64,000 nucleotides of DNA from Ananas comosus (GCF_001540865.1 NC_033628.1:13700311-13764310); one strand, 5' to 3'. Positions 48,716-60,575 are shown, numbered from the stretch's first letter. Numbers and translations: made by a program. The notes: generated from the sequence alone by a model not told the origin.

Positions 48716-49954
48716 TTTCTGAATGAGTTAGGAGGTTGTGTAGTGTGCTATTTGTAATGAATTATGGATTTCGAGGCCAAATCTGTTTACAAAGGGAAAG
48801 AATTGAGAATATCATAGAAGATATGGTCTTAATTTTGGGCTATTAAGAAGTGAAAGAATGTAATCACCCAATTGCATCTTTTTAAGTTCAAGATAGAGTG
48901 CATGACGCAGGATTAATAAACTACTTGGACCTGGTTCTTCACATCGGACCTCCACCACGCCACTATCTAGTGATCTGCCATGTCATAAAATATAAATGAT
49001 CTCTTAAAAATTTAAAATAATTCACAAATAATTATATTGAAAAAATTGAGGTAAGAGAGAGACTATAGACCTGGTCCACACAATAATTTCTTGGACTGTT
49101 GGACTCCGACGGGATAGAGACCAACAAGCAACTTCGTTTACTCTATCAACCCTTTAACTTTCAACGCAGAAGCCACCAATCGAATAATCGAATGCATGAG
49201 AAAAAGATTACAAAAAAAAACAAAGTACAGAAATGGTTCAGCTTTGTCAAGTTGTAATTTGACAATGAAAGTGTTTTTTTGTTAATTATGTTACGGATTG
49301 TACGATCAACTGCGCCGCGCCAAAGAATAAAAAAAATATATTACCGCCAATCTCTTCAATATTGTTGATTTTATACACTGCTGTGCATGATGTGACCGTC
49401 CCTAGAGCAAGTGGCAAAGGGCTTGGTGGTTGGTAACCGAGACCCAAATTCGAATCCTAATTGATTCACATTTTCAGCTAAGTTTATTTTTAAATGAAAT
49501 AAACAAAGCGGGTAGCGTGCTACCTATCTCTCTCAAAAAAAAAAAGAAAAGAAAAAAAAGAAGAAGAAGAAGAAAGATTCTAATCGATTTATTCATATAA
49601 TTTAAATACCAAATCATATGGAGTGATTAATAATGGATCAGATCAGCAGCGTATTAAAATATGCCTTTAAGCGATCCGAAACATTGACCTCGATCGAAAT
49701 AAAAAAAAAAGAAGGAACAATTAACTACCAAGATAAATCGAGTCTATTTGAATTTTGTTGGCAATACGTCTAATTAATGCCTTTTCCATACTCTGGCATG
49801 ACGTATTAATTAAATCTAATGGATTGTCCACCAACAACAACGAGCTCACAAATAGAGGCCAAAGATCATACATTGTCCATCGATCTAACCTTCCATTAAT
49901 TAGTCCTAAAGCCTCTTAGTTAATAATAAACTAATTAATCATCGGCTCTAAAAC
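46282..49954. other. Divergent intergenic region between the coiled-coil gene and the subtilase
   Basis: 46282-47270 is probable 5' UTR/promoter of the minus-strand gene and holds a C-run (46891-46902) and a (GAC)n run (47041-47070). Two GA tracts lie at 47304-47342 and 47407-47436. 47550-49390 is AT-rich and without recognisable genes, including a T-run of about 41 at 48674-48714. A SINE copy is at 49393-49545. No promoter box for the subtilase could be assigned with confidence. Confidence 0.55.
49393..49545 (+). mobile_element. tRNA-derived SINE copy 2
   Basis: About 85% alike to the copy in ORC3 intron 10. It begins GACCGTCCCTAGAGCAAGTGG, has a good B-box CAAATTCGAATCC at about 49445, the same body (TTTTCAGCTAAGTTTATTTTT, AAAGCGGGTAGCGTGCTACC) and ends TCTCTCTCAAAAAAAAAA. 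The B-box is better preserved than in copy 1. No clear target-site duplication was found because the right flank is A/G-rich. Confidence 0.85.
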
Positions 49955-52178
49955 ATGTCTTTGATTTTCTTTCTTTCTCTTTTTTTCTGCTCTTACGCTT
50001 CGATCGCCGCCGGGCAACACGGCGGTGCGAAAACAGCGCAAACATACATAGTTCATGTGCGCCGGACTCCCGGCTCGGCGAAGTTCGCCTCCTTCGCCGA
50101 AAAGGCTCAGTGGTACAAATCCTTCTTGCCCGTCGGAGATCGCCTCATCTACTCGTACGGCGACGTCGTCAGCGGTTTCGCCGCCAAGCTGACCGACGAG
50201 GAGCTTGCGATCGTGACAAAGAAAGTCGGGTTCGTCGACGCCTGCCCCGACCGCATATTGTCTCTCCACACTACGCACACTCCGAGCTTCTTGGGGCTCA
50301 CAAGAGACGCCCCCGGCTTCTGGAACGACGCAAACTATGGCCGCGGAGTGATCGTCGGAGTGCTTGACACCGGAATTTCGCCGAGGCACCCCTCTTTTAG
50401 CGACAACGGAATGCAGCCACCGCCTCCCAGATGGAAAGGCCGGTGTGCGTTCAATGCATCGGACTGCAACAACAAGCTCATCGGCATAAGAGCTTTCCTC
50501 CGTGGCCTCGATAACGCCACGATGTCGCCGTACGACGACGGCGGTCACGGGACCCACGTAGCTAGCACTGCGGCGGGCATGTTCGTGGACAAGGCCGACG
50601 TCAACGGCCTCACCAACGGCACCGCCTCCGGAATTGCACCCTATGCTCACCTTGCCGTCTATAAAGTGTGTCATCAGAATCGCTGTTCGCTTTCTGATGT
50701 TTTAGCCGGCATGGACAGCGCCGTACATGATGGGGTGGACGTGCTGTCATTGTCTCTGGGCGGATTGTCCCTGCCATTCTATGACGATGACCTCGCGATC
50801 GGCGCGCTAGGAGCGGTTGAAAAGGGAGTCTTCGTAAGCTGTGCCGCCGGCAACAACGGGCCGTCAAGCGGCACGACGGAGAACGAGGCGCCCTGGATTC
50901 TGACGGTCGGGGCAAGCACGATAGACCGATCCGTCCGGGCAACTGTGGAACTAGGGAACAATATTAGTACATTCTACGGGGAATCTTTGTACCAGCCGGA
51001 CAACTTCAGCGCAATTCCGCTGCCGCTGATCTATCCGGGGTTGCGCGGCGGTTTGAAGACACCTTACTGTGTAAGCGGCTCGTTAGACGGTGTCGACGTC
51101 CGGGGAAAGATCATAGTTTGCGACGCAGGTGCTGTTACGACAGTGGCCAAAGGGCGGGTGGTGAAGGCGGCCGGAGGGCTCGGCATGATAGTAGCTTATC
51201 CTCAGGCCGTCGGATTCAGCACATTTGAAAATCCGCACCTGCTTCCTGCATCAGGGGTTGGTTACACAGATGGTTTACTCATCAAAGCATACGCCATCAC
51301 CGCTTTGGCTCCCACGGCATCGATCCTCTTCGAGCGCACGATTGTCGGGATGAAGCCGGCCCCGGCTCTTGTTTACTTCTCGTCGAGAGGCCCAAATCAA
51401 GCTGACCCTAACATACTAAAGCCAGACATCATTGGCCCAGGGGTATATGTTCTCGCCGCGTGGCCGTTCCAAGTCGGATCGTCGGATTCAGGAAGCTACT
51501 TCAACGTAATCTCCGGCACGTCTATGGCGACACCGCACCTCAGCGGAGTAGCCGCTCTTTTGAAGAGCACACATCCAGATTGGTCTCCTGCTGCCATAAA
51601 ATCTGCGATCATGACGACCGCCACTTTGATCGGAAATGACAACAAGCCGATAGTTGACGAGACACGGGCCCTGCAGATCTCTTTGGGATCGGCGCCGGCC
51701 ACGTAAATCCTTCGAAAGCAAATAACCCGGGCCTCATATACGACATCAAATTCGAAGACTACGTTCGATATCTTTGCGGTTTAAACTATACGAATTCACA
51801 AGTTGCAACTGTTGCTCGTCGCTCAGTCGATTGTTCTCCACCGTCGGGGCTATCACCGGACAAAATCTCAACTATCCTTCATTTGTAGTGACCCTGAACG
51901 TCGGCAGCAGTTATGCTTCGCAGGTCTCGCGAACAGTTACGAATGTGGGAGCGCCGAATTCAACATACGCAGTCGAAACCTGGATTGCAGATGAAGTGAA
52001 GGTGGAAGTGAGACCTGCCCTGCTCTCCTTCTCACGAGCTAATGAAGAGGCGAAGTACTCCGTCACCTTCACGGGCAATAGCAACCTCAGTGGAAAGGTT
52101 TTCCAGGGTCATCTTACTTGGGTCTCGACGGACAAAAGTATTGTGGTTCGTAGTCCTGTGGTGATTGCTATCGTGTGA
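49955..52178 (+). pseudogene. Subtilisin-like serine protease (SBT1-type) with two frameshifts
   Basis: Intronless secreted plant subtilase. The first frame (49955-51706, 583 codons) has a signal peptide (about 1-19), an I9 propeptide (about 29-107, YIVHVRR...), and the S8 domain with Asp138 (GVLDTG), His198 (GHGTHVAS), Asn300 (CAAGNNGP) and Ser523 (GTSMATPH), plus a PA domain insert (about 350-450). The conserved continuation leaves frame near 51664-51672: [13 protein letters not shown] and GLIYDI follow in the next frame. It shifts again near 51835-51842, after SVDCS, into a third frame with [29 protein letters not shown] and a normal end at 52178 (Fn3-like domain). Both shifts equal loss of one base. 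As read, the product would lack the Fn3 domain that subtilases normally need. Sequencing error cannot be excluded. Confidence 0.85.
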
Positions 52179-52771
52179 GATTGTTTAATATGTTTTCATA
52201 AATCTGAAAATTGTTCGCTTATAATGTAAAGCAACATCAAATAGCGTGAATATCGCGGCCACGAGCGTGCGTTTCTCTCCTCTTCCATTCTTTTCTATCC
52301 CGCATTTTTTGGTTACGGCGATAGCAGGTGTCCCGGCACCGACTTCATTCTGCAACAACTCGGGCGTAAGAAGTAAACTCATCACCGACTTTAGTTAACA
52401 ATCGTCGGACCAAGGGACACGTACATTGGGCCGGCCCTCTAACTTGTAGAATTGCGGCATGCGGACCTCAAAATGGCGGTCATTTGTTTTTAACAGTGAA
52501 TTTGGAGTCCGAGCCCAAGTGTAATAATGGATAGGGCCTCCTGAAGCATCAGACGAAGGGCCAAATGGGCATGTCAAGCGTCGGAAAAGGCTTATTAGGC
52601 CGTGAGCCGTGGAAAAAGTCGGGTCGAACCCGGGCAGGATCCTAGTGAGCCCAATATCTATCAGTGAAAGCCCATAGTCGGTTGGGCCCGTGACGAACCG
52701 CCTTATTCTCGTCGCTCCCACCTGGCTCGCTCGCTCGCTCTCTCTTTCTCTCACGTTGCAAACCCTAAATA

Positions 52772-52816
<45 letters not shown>

Positions 52817-53913
52817 GTAGCCAAAATGGAGAGCTTGAAGCAGGAATTTGTGAGATAAGGATAATCGGCTTCTTCGGATCGCACTGTAATTTCTCTCTCT
52901 TTCTCTTTGTTTGATCTCGATGTTTTGGCTTCTGTTCGTATTTTGTTGTTAGAGTTCTCCGCTTTCGATTTATCTGTAGATGTATGCAGTTTGTATGAAG
53001 GGAATCCCCTTTTATCGATAATTTTTTCTTTTTAATGATATATGTCCTTCCACCTTATTCATTTGCTAATTTTTTTCGTTTTCCCTTTTGGTTGATGATG
53101 TTGGATGATAGCTTCTGATTCTAATGTGTTGTGGAACTTGTAATTGCGTTCGAATTGGGATGAAATGGTAGACGAATCCTGTGATTGAGTTTTGATACAT
53201 ACTTAAACCGTTAAAAATTACAGAGAGAGTTGTGGATAGTTTTCTTGTAAGGCACGATTACGGACTATGTATTTAAGGTGTCTGAACATGAGAATCGATT
53301 CATTGTACAGAAGTTGACCTATAAATTTGTCCAAATTCTTAAGTTCCTTTTTTTTCTCCTTCCCGCTTTGCGGAGCTTGACCACAGGTAGGCTCAGTTCC
53401 AAAAGTCCTTAGTTTCAATATATGTAAAATAGCATATGGTATTGGCGTTTGCGAAATAATAAGTGAACTATCGCCTTCTCCACAAATTCATTGCCTTTCC
53501 ATAAATTTAGCAGAAATCCTGCTCTATCTTTTGGTTCTTTATCCGGTAGAAAATCCTCAAGAGACTATTTGTCTTCACTGTCCATAACTCTCTAACAAAG
53601 ATCTGCATTAATGAATTGCTTTTATGGCTATTATAAACCTGCATATACAGTGTAACTTTTATACCAGATTAGGTGTATCTTCCAATGGATCTCCATTTTC
53701 TTAGAGTTATGGTTTAATTAAGGATGTTTATAAGATCTGCTTCAATTATATATTTTCTGTAAATTATCTCCTGTTGGACAGATTGGGCGACCATAACTCG
53801 TTATGCAGCATGCCGATTAATATTTAGTGTCTCTTCTTTTTTTTGCCTGTTGCTTAATGTTTTTTGGCCGTAATGAAGTCAGTAATTTTCACAGTAGATC
53901 ACTGCTTTACGAA
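52179..53913. other. Subtilase 3' flank and RSRC2-like 5' UTR exon plus intron
   Basis: A (CT)n tract at 52774-52814 marks the probable leader of the RSRC2-like gene. It is followed by a short upstream ORF (52826-52858) with the strong donor-like GTGAGA at 52850. A leader intron then runs to the acceptor TTCACAG ending at 53893. No other gene is seen. Confidence 0.5.
52826..52858 (+). promoter_or_regulatory. Upstream ORF (10 codons) in the RSRC2-like leader
   Basis: AAAATGG gives a strong start context, followed by MESLKQEFVR and TAA. If the leader is spliced at GTGAGA (52850) to the acceptor at 53893, the frame reads 8 codons and then meets TAG exactly at the junction. In either form it is a short uORF out of frame with the main ORF at 53914. 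Confidence 0.5.
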
Positions 53914-56703
53914 ATGGTAGGTGCTGGTATCATGGATCTTTCTGATGCACCATCTCCCCAGAAATCAGATTTTAAGCCATCATTCCGCAAGCCATCGAAT
54001 GATATAGCTAATAGAAAGTACCGCCGCCATTCCCCTGCTGCTGGGTCTGATTCATCTTCATCTGGAGGTTAGTAGCCTTGTTCCTTTTCTTATAGTTTGC
54101 CATATTTTGTCGTTTGGATCGGTGGTGGTGCTATCAATTGTGGACAATAGTTTCTACAGTAGCAGTGTGGAGCTAATCTTCTCTACGTGATTGATTAGGT
54201 TGAGTTAGTATGTGAATTATAAGTTGATGTCTAGTATCCTGAAATTGTCTTTGCTAGATCTATCAAGGTGTTCACAATGCAAGAACATTATCAACACTGA
54301 GGCCTCATTTAGTTATGCTTGTGAATTCTTCTCCCTCCCTTTGAATTCAAAATCACAGCAATCGAATGCTGTGACAGATGGTGAATTGTTTATGATTGTC
54401 ATATCTTTGTGGATTGTCTAAGAACAAAGGGCAAAACTTTCTTAGTAATTCTATAATTGATTCTTACTATTTTGAAAAAGATAAGCTTGCAAGCTAATAA
54501 CAATTGACAAGAATAGAGAAGTCCTTCCGGCCAATGCATTCAATTGCTTGGGATTTGTGTTTAGGAATCCCCCCCCGCCCAACCATCCCCCAAAGGAAAA
54601 AGTAGAATAGCGAAACAAGGCCTGAGGTCATGGTGATAACCTATTCATTTTCTTTCTTGATCTAGTTCTTGAAATTGCGTTGTTGTTGATTGGTAGTTCT
54701 TATTTTCCCTCTCTAGTGTGCAAATGGACCCTTTTTTGTTATATCACTTACAGACAGTCTGAAGCATGAGAGGAGCCGTAGTCCCATTCATCACAGGAGA
54801 GATCGCCCTCAGATCTCCGAAGGTCAGCGTAGAAAAGAGGATGGAAGAGAGACAGATAAGGAAAGGAGCTATAAGCAATCCAGCCGGGCCCACGAATCTC
54901 AAAGACACTTTGACAGGTACGGAGATTCTCACGAGTCCCGGGCCCATGATGATTACAGCCGGCATCATCGTAGGCGTGCTGATGCGGATGAAAGGAATTG
55001 CTTAAGATCTTCTCGTTCTGAGCGAGAATCAAGAACTGAAACCCGTTCCAATTATAGAAGCCGTGTTGATGACGGTTATGGAGAGAAACTTAGTAAAAGT
55101 AAAGACAGAGATGTTGACGCTCAGGTACATCATAGGTATAATGAAAAAGAGACCAAAAAAGCGAACTCATCCAGAGACAATGTCAAGAGTGGAGAACGTG
55201 ACCGGCATAGAGAGAGGCGAGTTGAAGAAGAAAAAAGAGATCATTATAGGGGTATTGGGAAATGGTCAAGTGAAAATGGCTCCTCCCGAGAGGAAATTGT
55301 TGGGTCTTCTAAGGAAGGTCAGAAGAGTAAAAGTAAGGAAGTTAATGAGCAGGAGCATGTGCGCAAGAGAAAGCAAAATGACAGGGAAAGTGAGTGCTAC
55401 CTGGATAGATCGTCTAACATGTCTGACAGCCAGCCTTCAGCAGCAAAAGTTAAGCTTGGTTCTGAACACGGTGAGTATATTATCAAGTTTTGTTTTGTTT
55501 TGTTTTTTTTTTTTTTTTGTGGACCTTCTTGTGCTTTATTTTCTTTCTTCCTTTCTTTTCTTTCTTTCCTTTGTGGTGTTGGGCATGCTCTAATGTTGAT
55601 TATGTTTTCTTGTTTCAAACTTCAGGAAATGCTGCAGATGACAAACCATCCTCGAGTTCGAAGCAGGTTATGGAGACATCAGTCAAAGAATCTGGGAGCT
55701 CAACTGCCAATCACGTAGGAACTTCAGAGGACCTCAACGCAGCAAAAATTGCTGCTATGAAGGCCGCAGAGTTAGGTTGGTACTGTTTGCATCCATCTAA
55801 GCATTTTTTAAAGAACACGAAGATCAACAAAGTGATAGGAAAGTAGAGTAAAGAATAGAAAGACTGCTTGCTATTAAGATAACTTCTTGACAACCAAAAT
55901 GGACATTTTTTCCCTTTCCCTTTTTTTCCCATCATACTGGATGATGAATCTTAATAGTTTACTAGTTGTCATGTCCTTTTCTTTACTTTCAAGCTAATCA
56001 TTGTTGTGTTTACATGGACCGGCCATGTGCTGCAGTAAATAAGAACCTTACAGGGTTTGGAGGGGTTGGTGGGGGAGTTGGATGCTTGTCTACCGACCAG
56101 AAGAAAAAACTGCTGTGGGGCAGTAAAAAGAGCAGCTCTACTGAAGAGGTAAAAACACATCATCTCTCTGAATCTATTTACCCAGTTGCTTTACTAAATT
56201 CTAGATTAGTGTGTCATGTTATGGCCCTCTTTTCTTGTTTATATCAAAATGCAGCAAACTGCTAACCGCTGGGACTTGAATCTGTTTGCTGATAGAGAGC
56301 GGCAGGAAAAATTTAACAAACTCATGGTAATTTCCTGGCTCCATCTTTTGCTTTTTCTTCCTAGCAATAAAAATGAAAAAAGAAAAAAAAGAAGAAGAAG
56401 AAGAAGAAAGAATGATTATCTTATCACCGTTTAACTGTATTTTACTTTCATTTTCTTATGAACTAATAATCTTCAGTTAGTATTTCGTCCATTACTAACA
56501 CCTCTTTTAGAGTCTGAGGTTGCCTTGGTACGTATGGCCATTTGTAGGGTGTGAAGGGAAACGTGGACCCCGAGAGCAAGCCGGACAACAAGGATGGGAG
56601 CCTTCAAGCCAAGAAGCGGGAGGAGCTCGACATGGATTTGGAGAAGCAATACACCGCCGGCCTACGCCGGAGAGATGGTCGTACTGTAGGTCTCGGTCTG
56701 TAG
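53914..56703 (+). CDS. Arg/Ser-rich coiled-coil protein, RSRC2-like, 6 coding exons, 453 aa
   Basis: Coding exons 53914-54067, 54754-55470, 55626-55775, 56036-56148, 56255-56326, 56548-56703 sum to 453 codons plus stop. The long second exon codes a highly charged RS/RD/RE-rich region (RSRSPIHHRRDRP, RSSRSERESRTETRSNYRSR, ERDRHRERRVEEEKRDH), as in nuclear mRNA-processing proteins. The C-terminal part is the conserved RSRC2-type region: DLNAAKIAAMKAAELVNKNL, LSTDQKKKLLWGSKKS, RWDLNLFADRERQEKFNKLM, GVKG and a final KREELDMDLEKQYTAGLRRR. The role is inferred as splicing-associated; the plant protein is little studied. The start could also be the Met at 53932. This gene is easy to miss because most exons begin without an ATG. 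Confidence 0.88.
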
Positions 56704-57575
56704 TTTTATTGCTATTCATGCTTTTAAACATTGAACACTATGGGCACATGGTTTTGGGCCAGGAGCTTCTTGTATTTACACCCTTTTGTTGCATGGAGAA
56801 TATGTGGTTGCTTTGGAAACCTTTTGTAAATGTGCCTGGTTATTCCAAGGGCCCGCAGAGTCAGGGCCACTCTGGCCATGGTCCCAGAAACATCGTCAAC
56901 TTGGTTCATGCATCTGAGCTTATGCCGTTTTGGGTACCCCTTATTCTGTTGTCGGGAGTTGGTGTGCATTACTAGTTTCTGAAGTTTTAGTCAAACTTAA
57001 TTTGGTTTTCTTAACTTTTAAATCGGATATTTGACATTCCGACTTTTGAAATCGATTTGCTTTGATCCTTGCCCTCGCCTGTTGGTAGAGGAAAAATAAC
57101 TGGTTGCATCTAGTGCATTCCTTTGTGCCAGCGTCATGATTCATCGATTTTTAATCTATCTTTTATCTAGAAGTCAATTAGTCGAACTCTTTTTTGAGAG
57201 GAAGGGCTTGATATATTAACAAAGGGTTATGGTATATTATGTTGAGCTTATAAATTCTTTCACAAAATGAAAACCTTACTTTAGAAGTGCGGAATTTGTT
57301 GTGCAATTTTCTGTTCCAGCGCCAGTAGCTCCCGAGAAGTTCAGGTCTTGTAAAGCTTAGTTCCTCCTAGTAGTACATGATTTGTAGCTGATTATTATCT
57401 ATCTAATTTGTTGATGCCACTAGTTCGGATTGCGGTGGGCACTGTAGAGTAACCTTCCCAGTTCGGGTAGGGCTTATCCACTTCGGTAGTTGTCTTATCT
57501 GGAAAGGGAAATTGCATTGCTGACTAAATTGTTAGACGTTTTGTGGTTTTGCGCACCAACCATTCATCAGACATA

Positions 57576-57609
<34 letters not shown>
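56704..57609. other. 3' flank of the RSRC2-like gene
   Basis: Probable 3' UTR then AT-rich spacer ending in the (TA)n tract at about 57582-57609. No gene or RNA is recognised; the open frame that overlaps the last exon on the plus strand is a frame shadow. Confidence 0.5.
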
Positions 57610-57612
<3 letters not shown>

Positions 57613-57837
57613 TTGAGCTATGATACTTTTACAAGTATCACCATCATGGTGCTATTAGTTTTTTAGCCATTGGATCACTTTTTTGATTACAAATAGCCCG
57701 TTGGATCAAATACTATTCCACCTACGCATCACCTACCACCACCTACCCCATCATCTCAACCTCACATCTCTCCATCCAAGGGCTAAAAACACACAAGTAT
57801 TCACTTGGGTGATACTTTTACAAGTATTCTAGCCCTA

Positions 57838-57840
<3 letters not shown>
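57610..57840. mobile_element. MITE A (231 bp) inside (TA)n
   Basis: Ends GAGTTGAGCTATGATACTT and, inverted, GAGTAGGGCTAGAATACTT; both ends abut TA dinucleotide repeats. Non-coding body. The termini match MITE B. Insertion into (TA)n recalls the Micron elements described in rice. Confidence 0.75.
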
Positions 57841-57875
<35 letters not shown>

Positions 57876-57955
57876 TATATATATAGGCTATGGCTATTAT
57901 ACTATTATGAGTATATGAGTATTGGAGCCCTACTACTCATAAGTTATTTTCGATA

Positions 57956-58496
57956 GAGTTGAGCTAGAATACTATCGATAGCAAATGGACTCCGTTCCAC
58001 CCATTTGTTTTCGATGATAGAGCCTCCAAATCGACGATCAGCATCGTTGAACATGATCGATGCCACTCGAAGTGTTTAGAAATCAAATTTCCAAATCTTT
58101 TCGACATCATATTGTCTAATGATCAAAGGGTTTCAAAATTTGTAATTTTTATGGTCGATATGAGAATGTTTTTTCGTTTAATGGCGTAAAGATATCAAAT
58201 TAATTGAATTTTTGTTTTAGAAAATTTTTTAAACTTTAAACAAGATCTATTACTCTTGATCTTGTTACAAGACTCCTATCATCATATTTTTAAAGAATAT
58301 TCATTTTTGGCCGTTTATTTTTGTGTTCACTCGATGGATAAAAAACAATATTAAAAATGTATGAAATTTGATTTCTAAATATTTTAAGTGGTATAGATCT
58401 ATTCAACGATGCCGATCGTCGATTTGGAGCTCCATCATCGAAAACAAATGGGTGGCAACAGAGCCTGTTGCTATCGATAGTATTCTAGCTCAACTC
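57956..58496. mobile_element. MITE B (541 bp) with ~135-bp terminal inverted repeats
   Basis: The left end GAGTTGAGCTAGAATACTAT and its inverse at the right (58477-58496) are identical for 20 bp, and similarity then continues through CACCCATTTGTTTTCGATGAT, CCAAATCGACGATC(A/G)GCATCG and AGAAATCAAATTTC. The whole could fold into a long hairpin. No ORF of note. It is flanked by ATA/TATA sequence. A partial relative may occupy 57886-57955. Confidence 0.85.
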
Positions 58497-58509
58497 TATA
58501 TATTATATA

Positions 58510-59115
58510 TCTATACTATATATAAAAGCACGTATATTCAAATTTGGGTATTGTCGACAGACTCATTTTCGTGCGGAAAAATTAGCGCCCATTTTCTCTT
58601 TCCGTACGAAAAATTTTAAATATAAGAATAAAAATAGAATAGAAACAGCAATGATACGTAAGTTCTCTATAACAGATTATTGAATGTGAAAATTCTAAAA
58701 TATAAATTTCTATTTTAATTTCAAAAAGTAAGTTTTCTATAACGATTACGGGTGTGAAAATCCTATAAAGATATTTTTCTATTTATTTTAAAATATCTTT
58801 TTTAGATTATTATCTATTTAATTTCAAAATAATTTTCTTTGTAAGATAACGGTATTTATTTTTCTATTTAATTCAAAAATTTATTTCCTAACAGATTTTA
58901 TTTTTCTATTAATTTCAAAATAATTTTTGTATTAGAGATATTGTTAAATTATTATCATTTAAAGCATATCTTTCTAATAGCGTGATTTATTATTTTAAAT
59001 TTTTAGATACATATTTGACAATCATATAAAATATGGCCTAAAATTAAAAATAATTTTAAAAAAATTATAAATTTTCTAATAATTATTACGTGCATTTGCA
59101 CGTACATTTTACTAG
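58510..59115 (+). mobile_element. Non-autonomous Helitron 1 (606 bp)
   Basis: The 5' end TCTATACTATATATAAAAGC follows an A (58509). The 3' end has a perfect 6-bp hairpin ACGTGC-ATTT-GCACGT (59088-59103), then 8 nt, then the terminal CTAG (59112-59115) followed by T (59116). These are the diagnostic Helitron features: 5' TC, subterminal hairpin, CTRR end and insertion between A and T. The body is AT-rich with no Rep/helicase, so it depends on an autonomous partner. Confidence 0.85.
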
Positions 59116-59140
59116 TATATATATATATATATATATATAT

Positions 59141-59682
59141 ATTGTGCGGCTAGGATGCTTATGGAAGCACGGAGGGCTCCGTGCTTCTACTTTGTTTTCG
59201 ATTGTTCGGACTTTCGAATCGACGATCGGCTCCGTCAGACTTGAATCTAGAGTATTTGAAGTATTTAGAAAATAAATTTAGGCGATTTTTCGATATCATT
59301 TGCTAGTGATCGAAGTGGCTCAAAATCAACGGCTGAAATAAAAAATCTTACAAAATATGAATGATATGACATTAAAATTTTAGATCAAAATTATTGACTT
59401 GTTTTATATGGTATAAAGAGATTTTCTATCAAAATCTCATGTGATTTGATATTTCTACACCTTTAAACTTGCAACCGGCTCACTTACGGCCATTAAAATT
59501 ATTGATTTTGAACTCCTTCGATCACTAGGCAAACGATATCGAAAATCAACAAAATTTATTTTTTAATATTCAAATCTCTAGATCAACTCTAACGGAGCGA
59601 TCGTCGATTCGAAAGTCCGAAATATGAAAACAACTTGAAGCACGGAGGGTCCATGCTTCCATAAGCGTTACAGCCAACTATA
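59141..59682. mobile_element. MITE C (~540 bp foldback) inside (TA)n
   Basis: Left GCTTATGGAAGCACGGAGGG and right complement GCTTATGGAAGCATGGACCC give long imperfect inverted repeats that continue through GAATCGACGATCG and a CGATATC segment. (TA)n lies on both sides. Internal sequence is alignable with MITE B (AATCGACGATC(A/G)GC, then ...GAAGT(G/A)TTTAGAAA...), so B and C are diverged members of one family with replaced tips. Confidence 0.8.
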
Positions 59683-59695
59683 ATATTATATATAT

Positions 59696-59726
<31 letters not shown>

Positions 59727-59734
59727 ATATATAT

Positions 59735-60574
59735 ATTATATAATATATAAGCGTATAGAAATTCGAAATGACAGACGGAATCCAAAAAGAATAAAATAAT
59801 ATTCCCTACGAATGATTATGATTAATTGTTAAAAATATCTCAAATAAAAATTAACGGTTATGATCATCTATTAAATATAAAATAATATTTTCTACGAATG
59901 ATTATGATTAATTTGTTAAAAATATGTTAAATAAAAACGAACGGTTATGATCATCTATTAAATTTCTACTACATATAAAAATCTATTCCCTAATAAATGG
60001 TTATGATCAATTTGTTAAAAAATATCTCAAATAAGAACAGTTATAATTAATTCTAAAAAAAATAGCATTTGCATGCATCTGTAAATTCAATCCTAGAACG
60101 ATATAATCATTTGTTAAAAAATATCTCAATTAAAACAAATGGTTATGATCAATTTGTTTAAAAAAGCATTTCTATTAATTTAATTTTACATTAAAATTAA
60201 ATTGAGTTATAATTATAAATTTAATTTAATTTTTAGATATCAAATTGAATTAAATTAATTTTTTTGTTACAGTGGATCAAAATTTAATTTAAATTTTAAA
60301 TTAAATGTGAATTAAATTTTGATGCTTTTTAGTTTAAAAACACATATTTAAATTTGATTCATCAAAAATCAAAAGTAATATAAAATATTCGATGTATATA
60401 AATAAAAGCAAGCACGGTAGAATTATAAATATTTTCTAATAAAATATAACACATTAATTTATAAATATAATATTTTATTGTAAAATTTTGGATATTATAT
60501 AATGTACAAATTATATTGATTTGAAATAAATTATAATAATTTGTTACGTGCATTTGCCACGATACATTCAACTA

Positions 60575-60575
<1 letters not shown>
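59735..60575 (+). mobile_element. Non-autonomous Helitron 2 (~840 bp)
   Basis: The 3' end resembles Helitron 1: TTACGTGCATTTGCCACG (imperfect hairpin, CGTG/CACG arms 60547-60550 and 60558-60561), then CTAG (60572-60575) and T. The 5' end is blurred by TA repeats (about TATATAATATATAAGCGTATAG). Internally it contains tandem repeats of about 88 bp (59786-59962, with decayed copies to about 60140) built on CGAATGATTATGATTAAT and ACGGTTATGATCATCTATT. Confidence 0.65.

Noticed and set aside
49931..50674. 247-codon minus-strand frame over the subtilase
   Set aside because: Antisense shadow of GC-rich coding DNA; the plus strand carries the catalytic motifs.
55063..55593. 176-codon frame beginning MLMTVMERN in the RSRC2-like gene
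   Set aside because: Alternative frame of the RS-rich exon; the true frame is set by the flanking splice phases and the conserved C-terminal exons.
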